Program-made: the position numbers and the translations under genes | The notes under the pieces: generated by a model | What the model was told of the DNA's origin: nothing | The model's input: only the letters and a program-made list of their open reading frames with translations | The model's database searches: none | Part shown: positions 1 through 6,722 of the stretch, piece after piece | How the letters are laid out: each line of letters begins with the position of its first letter | How positions within the stretch are numbered: the stretch's first letter is position 1 | Source of the DNA: JBGTIS01 sp041745535 | GTDB lineage: Bacteria; Bacteroidota; Bacteroidia; Cytophagales; Cyclobacteriaceae | Direction of reading: 5' to 3' | Length of the DNA stretch: 8,873 nucleotides | Assembly: GCA_041745535.1 (NCBI GenBank) | Contig: JBGTIS010000187.1 | Coordinates: 1 to 8,873, forward strand

Positions 1-1064
1 GGAAAGTGGGTGTTCCCATTAATGCCAATTTCTGGCAAATGCACCAGTGTTACATCACCACCATGACGGTTTACCGCATCCCTGAACTGCTTTGCCACCG
101 TAAGAAAAACACGCCATTGTTCCTGTCCTGGATTTTCTGAAGGTTGCTCAGGAATATTGTCACCGTAATAGATGAGAATTGGAATTTTGGTGAGCTTGAT
201 AAAGTCTGCCATTGGTACGCTGGGAGGGGTAACCGTACGACCGGAAAGTTTAATACTATCAGAGGCTTCACCTTCGGGAAAAACAAAGTCGCCACCTGGC
301 TCAAAGGAAATAACTGCACTGATATTGTTGTTTTGTATGGCAGTACGCCAACCCGGCCCGCCACTTTGGGAGTGCGTAATCAAAATCCCTTTACCTATTT
401 TGTCAAACAATGAAGAAACGGCATCTATGTTTACCTGCGCATCGTAGGGTCCTGTGTTGGGTATCATCTGCCGAAAGAACTGGTTTAAGGCTTCCTCGTA
501 TTTTGAGAATTGTACCCCAGGATAAAAGTCTGGATAAGCACCGAGGCGAAAAATACCAAACCAAAGCTGTTCGTCAGCAGTAGCTGTAATGTTGGCAGGC
601 TGTGTACTACGTGCTGCCCGACCACGTCTTGGCTGATCAATCAGATAAACAGGAAATCGGCGACGCAAGAAAATGTTTTGAAATCCCTCACGCCCATCGG
701 GTGTAGTTTCCCAAGTCCTTGCGGATTGTCCATGTCCATGCCAAAATACAAGTGGAAGTTGACGAGTGTTCTCCGGTATTTGATAAAAAACATACGCATG
801 ATCTCCATGCAGTGTCTGCCCTGCTGTACTTTGGTTAATTGGGTTATATGCACCGTCTTTAATCGGGTCAAATGTGCCAGGATTAGTGACCACAGTTCCT
901 CCAACTGCAAAGCTGCCCTGTTCCTGAATAACCAACTGCTCATTGCTTGTGTTTTCATTATTGGATACACAGGCAGTAACGAGAATAGAAATAGTGATTG
1001 ATAAAAGAACGAGGTGGATAAAAACCACGTTTTTCTTAATCATTTTATTTTGAGGTAAATTCAT
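1..1064 (-). CDS. Alpha/beta-hydrolase lipoprotein, esterase-713-like (3' end outside window)
   Basis: Reading the minus strand from ATG 1064 gives 354 open codons running off the left edge, so the C-terminus is missing. A second in-frame ATG at 1043 gives a cleaner lipoprotein signal (M-I-K-K, hydrophobic stretch, lipobox V-T-A-C with Cys32 counted from 1064) and may be the real start. The mature part has HGHG followed by a TWETTPDGREGF segment (oxyanion and cap region), then a Ser nucleophile motif THSQSGG (Ser232), an FEPGG segment that could supply the acidic residue, and GINGNTHF near the edge, whose His353 would complete the triad. This pattern matches the bacterial esterase-713 type of alpha/beta hydrolase; the substrate is unknown. 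The lipobox predicts an outer-membrane or periplasmic lipoprotein. It starts 6 bases after the flavodoxin gene, so the two are probably co-transcribed. The fold call is firm; the subfamily rests on remembered motifs. Confidence 0.85.
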   Translation of the reverse strand, partial: MNLPQNKMIKKNVVFIHLVLLSITISILVTACVSNNENTSNEQLVIQEQGSFAVGGTVVTNPGTFDPIKDGAYNPINQSTAGQTLHGDHAYVFYQIPENTRQLPLVFWHGHGQSARTWETTPDGREGFQNIFLRRRFPVYLIDQPRRGRAARSTQPANITATADEQLWFGIFRLGAYPDFYPGVQFSKYEEALNQFFRQMIPNTGPYDAQVNIDAVSSLFDKIGKGILITHSQSGGPGWRTAIQNNNISAVISFEPGGDFVFPEGEASDSIKLSGRTVTPPSVPMADFIKLTKIPILIYYGDNIPEQPSENPGQEQWRVFLTVAKQFRDAVNRHGGDVTLVHLPEIGINGNTHF

Positions 1065-1070
1065 TGTCAG

Positions 1071-1709
1071 TTATTTAATCATCTCAATTTCCTGCAACCA
1101 TTTTGTCACTTCCTTTTCCGCTTCTTTTGCTTTTTCGCCTTCCATCACAAATAAAACACCATCTCTCTCTATACCGCCTTTGATAGAAAATCCTTCCGGT
1201 ATGTTCGTATCAGGACACAATTCCTCCACAGTCTTAAAACTGCTTCCTATGCCATATCCGGCATTGGTGTTGAAGGGTATCACGGTTTTCCCACTTAAAT
1301 CGTACTGATGTAAAAAACTTTTCATGGGTGGCGGTAACCGCATTCCCCAGGTGGGAAAACCTACAAACACTACATCGTATTTTTGTGTGTCGTCAATTTT
1401 TGTTTTTAAAGGAGGCAGATAACCGCGCTCATTTTCTTCCTGTACCTGCCGCACAATGGCCTGATAATTCTCAGGATAAGGCATTTCCAGTTCAAGGGCT
1501 ACCAATGTACCACCCACCTTTTCATGAATCATTTCCGCGATCGCCCTGGTATTGTTGGTGCGGGATAAATACACGATCAATACTTTGTCGGGATCTAAAG
1601 TAGCAGCATCTATTTCAGTATTGATATCCTCCGTTTGGGCGGATGAACAAGCCGAAATTAAAAGAAAAAATACCAACAACAAATGCGTTAAAGAAGTGTC
1701 TGTTTTCAT
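1071..1709 (-). CDS. Flavodoxin-family lipoprotein
   Basis: This encodes 212 residues from ATG 1709; the open frame extends to a TTG at 1718, but the ATG directly precedes a standard lipoprotein signal (MKTDTSLTHLL, lipobox L-I-S-A-C, Cys21). Residues 43-54 read VLIVYLSRTNNT, the flavodoxin FMN-phosphate loop at the end of strand one. YDVVFVGFPTWG (about 111-122) followed by a proline-rich LPPPM is the second FMN-contact loop, and the PFNTNAGYGIGSS segment is the third. The overall pattern fits the flavodoxin_4-type family, common in Bacteroidota and often next to hydrolases and aldo/keto reductases. It probably acts as an FMN electron carrier or quinone/oxidative-stress protein anchored in the envelope; its partner is unknown. 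It lies 6 bases upstream of the hydrolase and 42 bases downstream of the cupin/DUF4440 remnant, consistent with one minus-strand operon. Confidence 0.9.
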   Translation of the reverse strand: MKTDTSLTHLLLVFFLLISACSSAQTEDINTEIDAATLDPDKVLIVYLSRTNNTRAIAEMIHEKVGGTLVALELEMPYPENYQAIVRQVQEENERGYLPPLKTKIDDTQKYDVVFVGFPTWGMRLPPPMKSFLHQYDLSGKTVIPFNTNAGYGIGSSFKTVEELCPDTNIPEGFSIKGGIERDGVLFVMEGEKAKEAEKEVTKWLQEIEMIK

Positions 1710-1751
1710 ATAAAGCAATACTATAAGATAATAACTATTTTGAGAGTGTCG

Positions 1752-2403
1752 CTACGGGTTGAGTAGCCTGGTAAACGACAGGGATGCTAACTTCCAGGTA
1801 TCATCTTGCTGTGTATAGACTTCCGTAACCATAAAGGGATTGGTTACCGCCCGGCTCATTGCCCCCAACCACTGCCAACAGTGTAATCCTGTTTAATAGG
1901 ATGGCAGTGTTGCCAATAACATTCACCGATACTTCATGGATATCCGCTTTTTTATAGTGAATTCCTCCGCTTTTGATGATATTGAGTTCCTGCTCTTTCC
2001 CCCAACTTCCTCCCATATGGACAAACGATGCCTTTTCATGGAAAAGCGCGGCCAGGGTATCTACATTCTTTTCCGACATCCATTGCCACTTCTTCTTGGA
2101 GAGATCCATGATTTCCTGTTCCACATTCTTGCTACTGGGAGCAGGCGGGTTGATGCTATTGTACGCTTCATCGGTTACTTTTTCTAACCATTGTGTGGGT
2201 TGATTCGCAGTGATGGCAAGGTAGGCAAAGCTACTTTCAGGGGTTGCCGCGTGCCAATGCTCTACGCCAGGAAGACATTTGACTACATTTCCCTTGTAAA
2301 CGATTTGTATAGGTTTGTTTCTTTCCTGGTAGTAGCCGGTACCTTCCGTAATGAGTAATTGTTGTCCACCGGGATGAATATGCCAATCCAATTTGGCACC
2401 AGG
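1752..2403 (-). pseudogene. Cupin::DUF4440 (SnoaL-like) protein, 5'-truncated and frameshifted
   Basis: Coding homology begins abruptly at about 2403 with PGAKLDWHIHPGGQ, already inside the first cupin motif (metal ligands in HIHPGGQ...E, second motif PGVEHWHAATP), so the cupin N-terminus is missing. In this frame the next upstream stop is the TAG read at 2443-2445, with no ATG between. After VTDEAYNSI, the normal cupin end, the frame continues into KNVEQEIMDLSKKKWQWM...FVHMGG...VIGNTAILLNRI, a DUF4440/SnoaL-like domain. The frame then stops early at 1801-1803. Shifting frame after a GC-rich 7-base stretch (1848-1854) restores VTNPFMVTEVYTQQDDTWKL and SFTRLLNP ending in TAG 1752-1754, which is how this domain normally ends. 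Hence it is doubly broken. Proteins of these types are small stress or catabolic accessory proteins; function here is probably lost. The cupin-DUF4440 fusion could itself be natural or a third scar. Confidence 0.8.
2398..2403. other. Fusion junction between two divergent, 5'-truncated genes
   Basis: The minus-strand cupin fragment is recognisable up to about 2403 (PGAKLDWH) and the plus-strand oxidoreductase-subunit fragment from about 2397-2400 (HQDTNTPGLH). Both genes lose their 5' ends at the same place, and no intergenic region lies between them. The bases CACCAGG (2397-2403) fit both reading frames, so a short microhomology may have mediated the join. Confidence 0.65.
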
Positions 2404-2705
2404 ATACCAACACTCCCGGATTACATACCCCTCCCGGTAATCCTAGCTGGCATTTGCCTCCTGCGGATATGAAAATGGTTTTTGAAGGTAAAACAGCGCA
2501 TGAGTTGGCCAAACAACTGGTAAATCTCGAAAAAAATGGTAATAAAACCTTAGAAGAATTGAAGGAACATGCATCGGACACGTTAGTGAGGTGGGGCTGG
2601 CAGCCCGGTGAAGGACGTACAATTCCCCCGTTGAGCTACGAAGCATTCAAAGAAGCATGGTACACCTGGATTGAAAAAGGAGCTTATGCTCCTCAACCAG
2701 AGTAA
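2400..2705 (+). pseudogene. Isoquinoline 1-oxidoreductase accessory subunit, C-terminal fragment
   Basis: From 2400 the plus strand reads QDTNTPGLHTPPGNPSWHLPP, then MKMVFEGKTAHELAKQL, NGNKTLEELKEHASD, VRWGWQPGEGRTIPPLSY and a C-terminus rich in aromatic and acidic residues, ending at TAA 2703-2705. This matches the second half of the small protein annotated 'isoquinoline 1-oxidoreductase subunit', which accompanies IorB-type molybdenum hydroxylases in Bacteroidota and, as I recall it, carries a CxxCH-like segment just before the QD. Here that position reads I-W-H-Q-D, so the Cys and everything upstream are gone. The only in-frame ATG is internal (2469). Expression of an 80-residue remnant cannot be excluded. 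It lies 71 bases before the preferred start of the molybdenum subunit, consistent with operon membership. Confidence 0.75.
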
Positions 2706-2776
2706 TTAACGATTTAACAAAGGCAAATTCCCCAATGCCCTCATCCGGGAAATACAAATCAAAAGAGAACACAGAA

Positions 2777-4996
2777 ATGTCATCAACTATGGAAACGAAG
2801 CATATATCCAGAAGAAATTTCTTGAAAGCATCGGCCTTAACCGGAACCGCTTTTTCATTGGGCTTTTTTATGCCTGCCCATGCCAAAGAAGCAAAAATCA
2901 TTAAAGCGGCTGAAGCAGAGAATTTTGGTGTTGAAATGAATGCCTGGATACACATTGATACTTCCGGCAAAGTCACTATATTCAGTCACCACGCGGAAAT
3001 GGGTCAGGGAGTTTACCAGGCTATTCCACAAATTATTGCCGAAGAACTGGAAGTGAATTTAGATGAGGTAAACATTGTATTTGCCAAAGGAAATCAGGAG
3101 AAGTACGGCAGTCAGGTAACGGGAGGCAGTTCGTCGGTCCGCAGTTCCTATAAGAATTTATTGACCCTGGGTGCGACAGCCCGGGAAATGTTCATTACAG
3201 CCGCGGCCACCCAATGGGGTGTATCCAAAACCGATTGTTATGCCGAAGCAGGACATGTGCTACACCGGCCTTCAGGAAAGAAATTACATTATGGAGAGCT
3301 GGTGGAAAAAGCATCGAAACTGGAACTTCCTACGGATACCAAACTGAAGCAGCGTTCGGAATATAAACTCATTGGCAAGCCACTTCGTCGGCAAGATACA
3401 CCGCTGAAGACGAATGGAACCGCCGTATTCGGACTGGATAAGCAAGTACCGGGCATGTTGTATGCCATGGTGGAACGCAATCCGCGGTTACGTGGCAAAG
3501 TCAAAAGCTTTGATGCTGCGGCTGCACGCAAAATACCTGGTGTTAAAAAAGTTTTTAAGGTACGGATGGGGGTTTTTAGTACCTATCGAGAAGGCGTAGC
3601 CGTTGTAGCCGACTCCACCTGGGCGGCCATGCAGGGCAAGAAAGCCTTGAAAATTGAGTGGGACGACAGTGGTTTTGAACATCTGGATACAGCGGAAATA
3701 TATAAACGCCAGAAAGAAACTCTGAAAACGGAGGAAGGACTGTCTTTCCTTACGCAGGGCGATCCCGGCAGCATCATAGAAACAGGAGGTCTTCAGAATC
3801 AGGAGCAGACAGATAATGTGATTGATCAGGCCCCAGCAGCAAGAAAAATTGATGTTATATATGAGACACCCTATCAGTCGCACAGTTGTATGGAACCCGT
3901 AAATTGTGTAGCTCATTACCAGGGCGACAAAATAGAAATTTGGGGTCCCATTCAGGCGCCCGATTGGGTGCAGGATTATATCAGCGAAGAGATGGGCATA
4001 CCCAGGGAAAATGTGATTGTGAACATGACCTTTCTGGGAGGAGGTTTCGGCAGAAAAGCCTTTATGGACTACCCCCATGAGGCGGCCGTGATTTCAAAGG
4101 AAATAGGCGCACCGGTGCAGGTGATCTGGACCCGGGAAGATGATATGTCTCAAGGCCCTTATCGTCCCGGTGTCTCCTACCGATGTGAAGGCGTAGTCAC
4201 CAAGGGTGAAATCAGTGCCTTTAAAGTAAAACTGGCAGGACAGAACAACGATACCTGGCGAGGTAGAAACCTGGGTAAACCCAACCGCAGCTCAAGTGAA
4301 GGATTTCTTAAACCTTATTTTGAGACCATAGAAAATCTAAGTATCCAGGATATTCCTTTTGAAACACCCATCCCTACCATGTGGTGGCGCTCAGTCTATG
4401 CCTCCACCAATGGGTTTGCCTACGAAAGCTTCATGGATGAATTAGCCCATGAAGCCGGAAAAGATCCACTTGATTTCAGAAGGCAATATTTAAAAGAGGA
4501 ACGTTTGCGCCAGCAAATTGACAAAATTGAAGAGGTGTCAGGCTGGAAAAGCAGGAAGAAAAACGAGGGCTTTGGCGTAGCCATTACGGAATGTTTTGGC
4601 AGTACCGTTGGTCAGGTAGTAAAAGTATCAAAAAAGCCTGGTGGAGGCGTAAAAATTGATCAGGTCTGGGCCGTGATGGATTGTGGTTGGTATGTCAATC
4701 CGGATACCATCAGGGCTCAGGTGGAAGGCAGTATTGTGATGGCCCTGGGCGCCGCCACCCTACAAGAAATCAATTTTAAGGACGGCATGACCGTTCAAAA
4801 GAATTTTTATAACTATTACATGCCGCGCATTACCGATATACCGCCGATAGAAGTACATATTATGGAGAATGATGAAGATGCTGGCGGGGTGGGAGAACCT
4901 GGATTACCTGCCTTCGCTCCAGCACTGGCCAATGCCGTTTTTGACCTGACTGGCAAACGCATCAGAAAGCTTCCCTTTGATTTGACAACTGTATGA
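2777..4996 (+). CDS. iorB: Molybdopterin-binding large subunit, isoquinoline 1-oxidoreductase beta type (xanthine dehydrogenase family)
   Basis: This is a periplasmic molybdenum hydroxylase catalytic subunit that oxidises aldehydes or N-heterocycles; the substrate cannot be read from sequence. ATG 2777 is preferred because it places a twin-arginine signal (ISRRNFLKAS, hydrophobic core, A-H-A) near the N-terminus; ATG 2735 would add 14 residues and ATG 2789 remove 4. An IorB-type N-terminal molybdopterin-binding region (WIHIDTSGKVTIFSHHAEMGQG, residues ~55-75) is followed by the a/b-hammerhead domain (KPLRRQDTPLKTNGTAVFG onward, ~200-310) and the two molybdopterin domains, including GGGFGRK (421-427), WTREDDM, MWWRSVYAS and the conserved catalytic Glu in VGEPGLP (Glu707). 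Length (739-753 residues) is normal and no frame break is seen. The electron-transfer [2Fe-2S] subunit (IorA-like) is absent from the window, the small subunit upstream is truncated, and the XdhC-like factor downstream is a stub, so the enzyme is probably orphaned. The symbol reflects family, not proven substrate. Confidence 0.92.
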   Translation: MSSTMETKHISRRNFLKASALTGTAFSLGFFMPAHAKEAKIIKAAEAENFGVEMNAWIHIDTSGKVTIFSHHAEMGQGVYQAIPQIIAEELEVNLDEVNIVFAKGNQEKYGSQVTGGSSSVRSSYKNLLTLGATAREMFITAAATQWGVSKTDCYAEAGHVLHRPSGKKLHYGELVEKASKLELPTDTKLKQRSEYKLIGKPLRRQDTPLKTNGTAVFGLDKQVPGMLYAMVERNPRLRGKVKSFDAAAARKIPGVKKVFKVRMGVFSTYREGVAVVADSTWAAMQGKKALKIEWDDSGFEHLDTAEIYKRQKETLKTEEGLSFLTQGDPGSIIETGGLQNQEQTDNVIDQAPAARKIDVIYETPYQSHSCMEPVNCVAHYQGDKIEIWGPIQAPDWVQDYISEEMGIPRENVIVNMTFLGGGFGRKAFMDYPHEAAVISKEIGAPVQVIWTREDDMSQGPYRPGVSYRCEGVVTKGEISAFKVKLAGQNNDTWRGRNLGKPNRSSSEGFLKPYFETIENLSIQDIPFETPIPTMWWRSVYASTNGFAYESFMDELAHEAGKDPLDFRRQYLKEERLRQQIDKIEEVSGWKSRKKNEGFGVAITECFGSTVGQVVKVSKKPGGGVKIDQVWAVMDCGWYVNPDTIRAQVEGSIVMALGAATLQEINFKDGMTVQKNFYNYYMPRITDIPPIEVHIMENDEDAGGVGEPGLPAFAPALANAVFDLTGKRIRKLPFDLTTV

Positions 4997-5022
4997 AAAT
5001 GAACTGAGAACCTTTGTACGGA

Positions 5023-5079
5023 ATGAAAGAACTTCAGGCCATCTGTGAGGCATACAGACAAATAGATTTTACCAAATAG
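5023..5079 (+). pseudogene. XdhC/CoxI-family maturation factor, N-terminal stub
   Basis: ATG 5023 begins MKELQAICEAYRQIDFTK and then hits TAG 5077-5079. This resembles the first helix of XdhC/CoxI-family proteins, which insert the sulfurated molybdenum cofactor and commonly follow the large-subunit gene. It sits 26 bases after the stop of the molybdenum subunit, the expected position. The normal continuation (an ALATVV...GSSYRRPGARM-type segment in the family) is absent; the sequence switches directly into a NAD(P)H-binding gene. Eighteen residues give limited statistical power, so the call depends strongly on context. Confidence 0.55.
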
Positions 5080-5771
5080 GCGCAAGCGGAAGTCTGGCCA
5101 AAGTAGTCATCAATGAACTGAAAGACAAAGCGGATATTGAATTAACCCTCTTTGCTCGTAATACAAACAGAATTTCAAACCCAGGCAACGCTACCCTTGT
5201 GGAAGGAGATGCTTTACATTATTCAGATGTATTAGAAGCTATCAGAGGGCAGGACGTTGTGTACGGAAACCTTTCGGGCGATTTAGGAAAAATGGCGGAA
5301 AACATGGTAAAAACCATGTATGAAAATGGGGTAAAACAACTCATTTTTATCAGTTCCATAGGCATTTACGAAATGCCCTTAAAACCTGTGTTGAAACCCT
5401 ATCGTGCAGCAGCCGATGTGATTGAAAATTCAGATTTGGATTATACAATACTTCGCCCGGCATGGTTTACCAGTGATAATGAAATAGATTATGAAATCAC
5501 AAAAAAAGGAGAACCAGAAAGAGGTTCGGTAATTTCAAGAAAAAGTATCGCTTCATTTATCGGTAAAATTATAGACCAGCCAAGTCGGTACAAGCGACAG
5601 AATTTAGGTATCAATAAACCTAAGTCCTTTGAAATTCAGAAATGCCTGATTGTATGGTTTGAAAGGCGTAATACATGGTCAAATAAATACATAACCGCTT
5701 CAAACCTGCTAATGATGGCAGAAGTACAAAAAAAGCGGCACCTACTTACGGATGTAATTTCTGCAACGTAA
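5079..5771 (+). pseudogene. NAD(P)H-binding NmrA-like/atypical SDR protein, lacking its start and with an altered C-terminus
   Basis: Homology starts with IGASGSLAKVVINELKD, the Rossmann-fold dinucleotide loop (GxSGxxA) that normally lies at residues 7-13, but here follows directly on the XdhC stub. The frame is open upstream to 5049 with no ATG; the first usable start, GTG 5199, would lack the whole cofactor loop. Further features are LTLFARNTNRI, VVYGNLSGDL, MAENMVKTMYENGVKQLIFISSIGIY, DLDYTILRPAWFT and SVISRKSIASFIGKIID...NLGINKP (about 5540-5620), all typical of this family. After NLGINKP, normally within about 10 residues of the C-terminus, the frame runs on for about 50 codons of sequence with no resemblance to the family to TAA 5769-5771, suggesting a second break at about 5622. 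Probably inactive; intact relatives are NAD(P)H-dependent reductase-like or regulatory proteins. Confidence 0.75.
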
Positions 5772-5988
5772 ATGAGTATTTTTCAACAGAATGCGGCTTT
5801 CCCTTGTTTAACGAATCATCGACTTTTATCTACTGCCAAGGGACACCTGCTTTTTTTCTGGATCTTTGCTTTAAAACAACAAAGTAATCTCCTTTCTTAC
5901 CTTGTAGCGTGGTTCGTGTAGGTACGGTTGGCAACATTTTATCTGTGCTATTAGCTCAATTTTTATTTACCAAACAAAACATAATCTT
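5622..5988. other. Region with no recognisable gene
   Basis: The first part is the run-on tail of the NAD(P)H-binding remnant (to 5771). A Cys-rich open frame without a start (5687-5887, plus) and a 35-codon frame (5830-5937, minus) exist, but neither can be assigned. No hairpin-plus-T-run terminator and no convincing Bacteroidota promoter (TTTG ... TAnnTTTG) was found. The composition is AT-rich compared with the following gene. Confidence 0.5.
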
Positions 5989-6642
5989 ATGGCACAATTA
6001 CTATATCTCCGCGACTCATCACATCGGCACCTGAGCGCCACCCGCCGTCACCTGCGGCTATGCAAACAGGTAAAAAATACCCAAAGTTTAACCAGGCAGA
6101 TTCTCCCGTTTTATGAAGTGCTCAGCCAGAAGGACCAGCGCTGCCAGGAGAAGCGCATCCTGCGCGAAGACCGCTACGATGACATGCTGATGGCCGATAA
6201 CCAGCTTGACGACAGCGTAAGAAACCTCTTTGGAAGATGCCAGGAACATGACCGCGCTTATTTGGGCGAGAACACCCTGCTGCAGATTTTTCCCGAAGGC
6301 ACCTTCAGCCAGATCGTTACCATGAACCGGGAGAAAGAACCGGCAGTGGTAGAGAAACTGGCCATACGCCTGGAAAACCTGGGTGAGAAACACCCTTTGT
6401 ATGTTTTCGCCACCGAGCTGCGGCAAAAGGTAGCAGGCGCGCGCAAAGCCATCGGGGCTTATCAGGAAAGCGTGCAGGTAGTAAAGGTAGCCGAAACCGA
6501 ATGCGAGATGGCCCGTGCCGAATTGCGTCGCCAATACGAAATCAATTACCTGGATGCAAGAAAACTCATGGGTAAACCCCTGGCCGAACGGTTGTTTCCC
6601 AAACTCAACAGCAGTAACCGGGCAAACAAACCGGCGGAGTAG
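5989..6642 (+). CDS. Hypothetical protein, 217 residues, helical, highly charged
   Basis: ATG 5989 opens a 217-residue frame, MAQLLYLRDSSHRHL onward, ending TAG 6640-6642. I do not recognise the family. There is no signal peptide or membrane segment. The sequence is dominated by charged, helix-forming stretches: QILPFYEVLSQKDQRCQEKRI (about 38-58), REDRYDDMLMADNQLDDSVRNL, then AVVEKLAIRLENLGEKHPLY, LRQKVAGARKAIGAYQESVQ and ECEMARAELRRQYEINYLDARKLMG, so a cytoplasmic helical-bundle or coiled-coil protein is likely. Bacteroidota have several helical families of unknown function with an aspartate-rich and an 'ARxxIGAYQ'-type helix, and this may belong to one; that is a guess. By eye the gene is clearly richer in G and C than the flanking 5600-5980 and 6740-7130 regions. 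It has its own strong terminator, so it is probably a single-gene unit. No SD is visible; the leader is A-rich. Confidence 0.8.
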   Translation: MAQLLYLRDSSHRHLSATRRHLRLCKQVKNTQSLTRQILPFYEVLSQKDQRCQEKRILREDRYDDMLMADNQLDDSVRNLFGRCQEHDRAYLGENTLLQIFPEGTFSQIVTMNREKEPAVVEKLAIRLENLGEKHPLYVFATELRQKVAGARKAIGAYQESVQVVKVAETECEMARAELRRQYEINYLDARKLMGKPLAERLFPKLNSSNRANKPAE

Positions 6643-6679
6643 GCAAAAAAACCTTCAGAAACTGAAACATAATGTTGAG

Positions 6680-6722
6680 GTGAGGCTTTGGCAGGCAAAA
6701 AAAGCCTCACATCTTTTTTTTT
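6680..6722 (+). terminator. Rho-independent terminator of the 217-residue gene
   Basis: A perfect 10-base stem, GTGAGGCTTT (6680-6689) with AAAGCCTCAC (6701-6710), encloses an 11-base loop and is followed by a run of nine T (6714-6722). It lies 37 bases past the TAG of the hypothetical gene. There is no matching T-run for the minus strand, so it works in one direction only. Confidence 0.92.

Noticed and set aside
510..1001. 163-codon plus-strand open frame
   Set aside because: It is antisense to the alpha/beta-hydrolase gene, which has clear catalytic motifs and a lipoprotein signal; the plus frame has no family features.
3488..4078. 196-codon minus-strand open frame
   Set aside because: It is antisense shadow of the molybdopterin-binding subunit.
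5687..5887. Cys-rich open frame on the plus strand (YGCNFCNVNEYFSTECGF)
   Set aside because: It has no start codon, no recognised family, and overlaps the tail of the NAD(P)H-binding remnant; an open frame of this size can occur by chance.
5830..5937. 35-codon minus-strand frame (MLPTVPTRTTLQGKKGDYFVV...), slightly similar to membrane-fusion adaptor proteins
   Set aside because: Too short to separate from chance, and the similarity rests on a few residues.
6088..6534. 148-codon minus-strand open frame
   Set aside because: It is the complement of the 217-residue gene; the plus frame has a proper start and a matched terminator.
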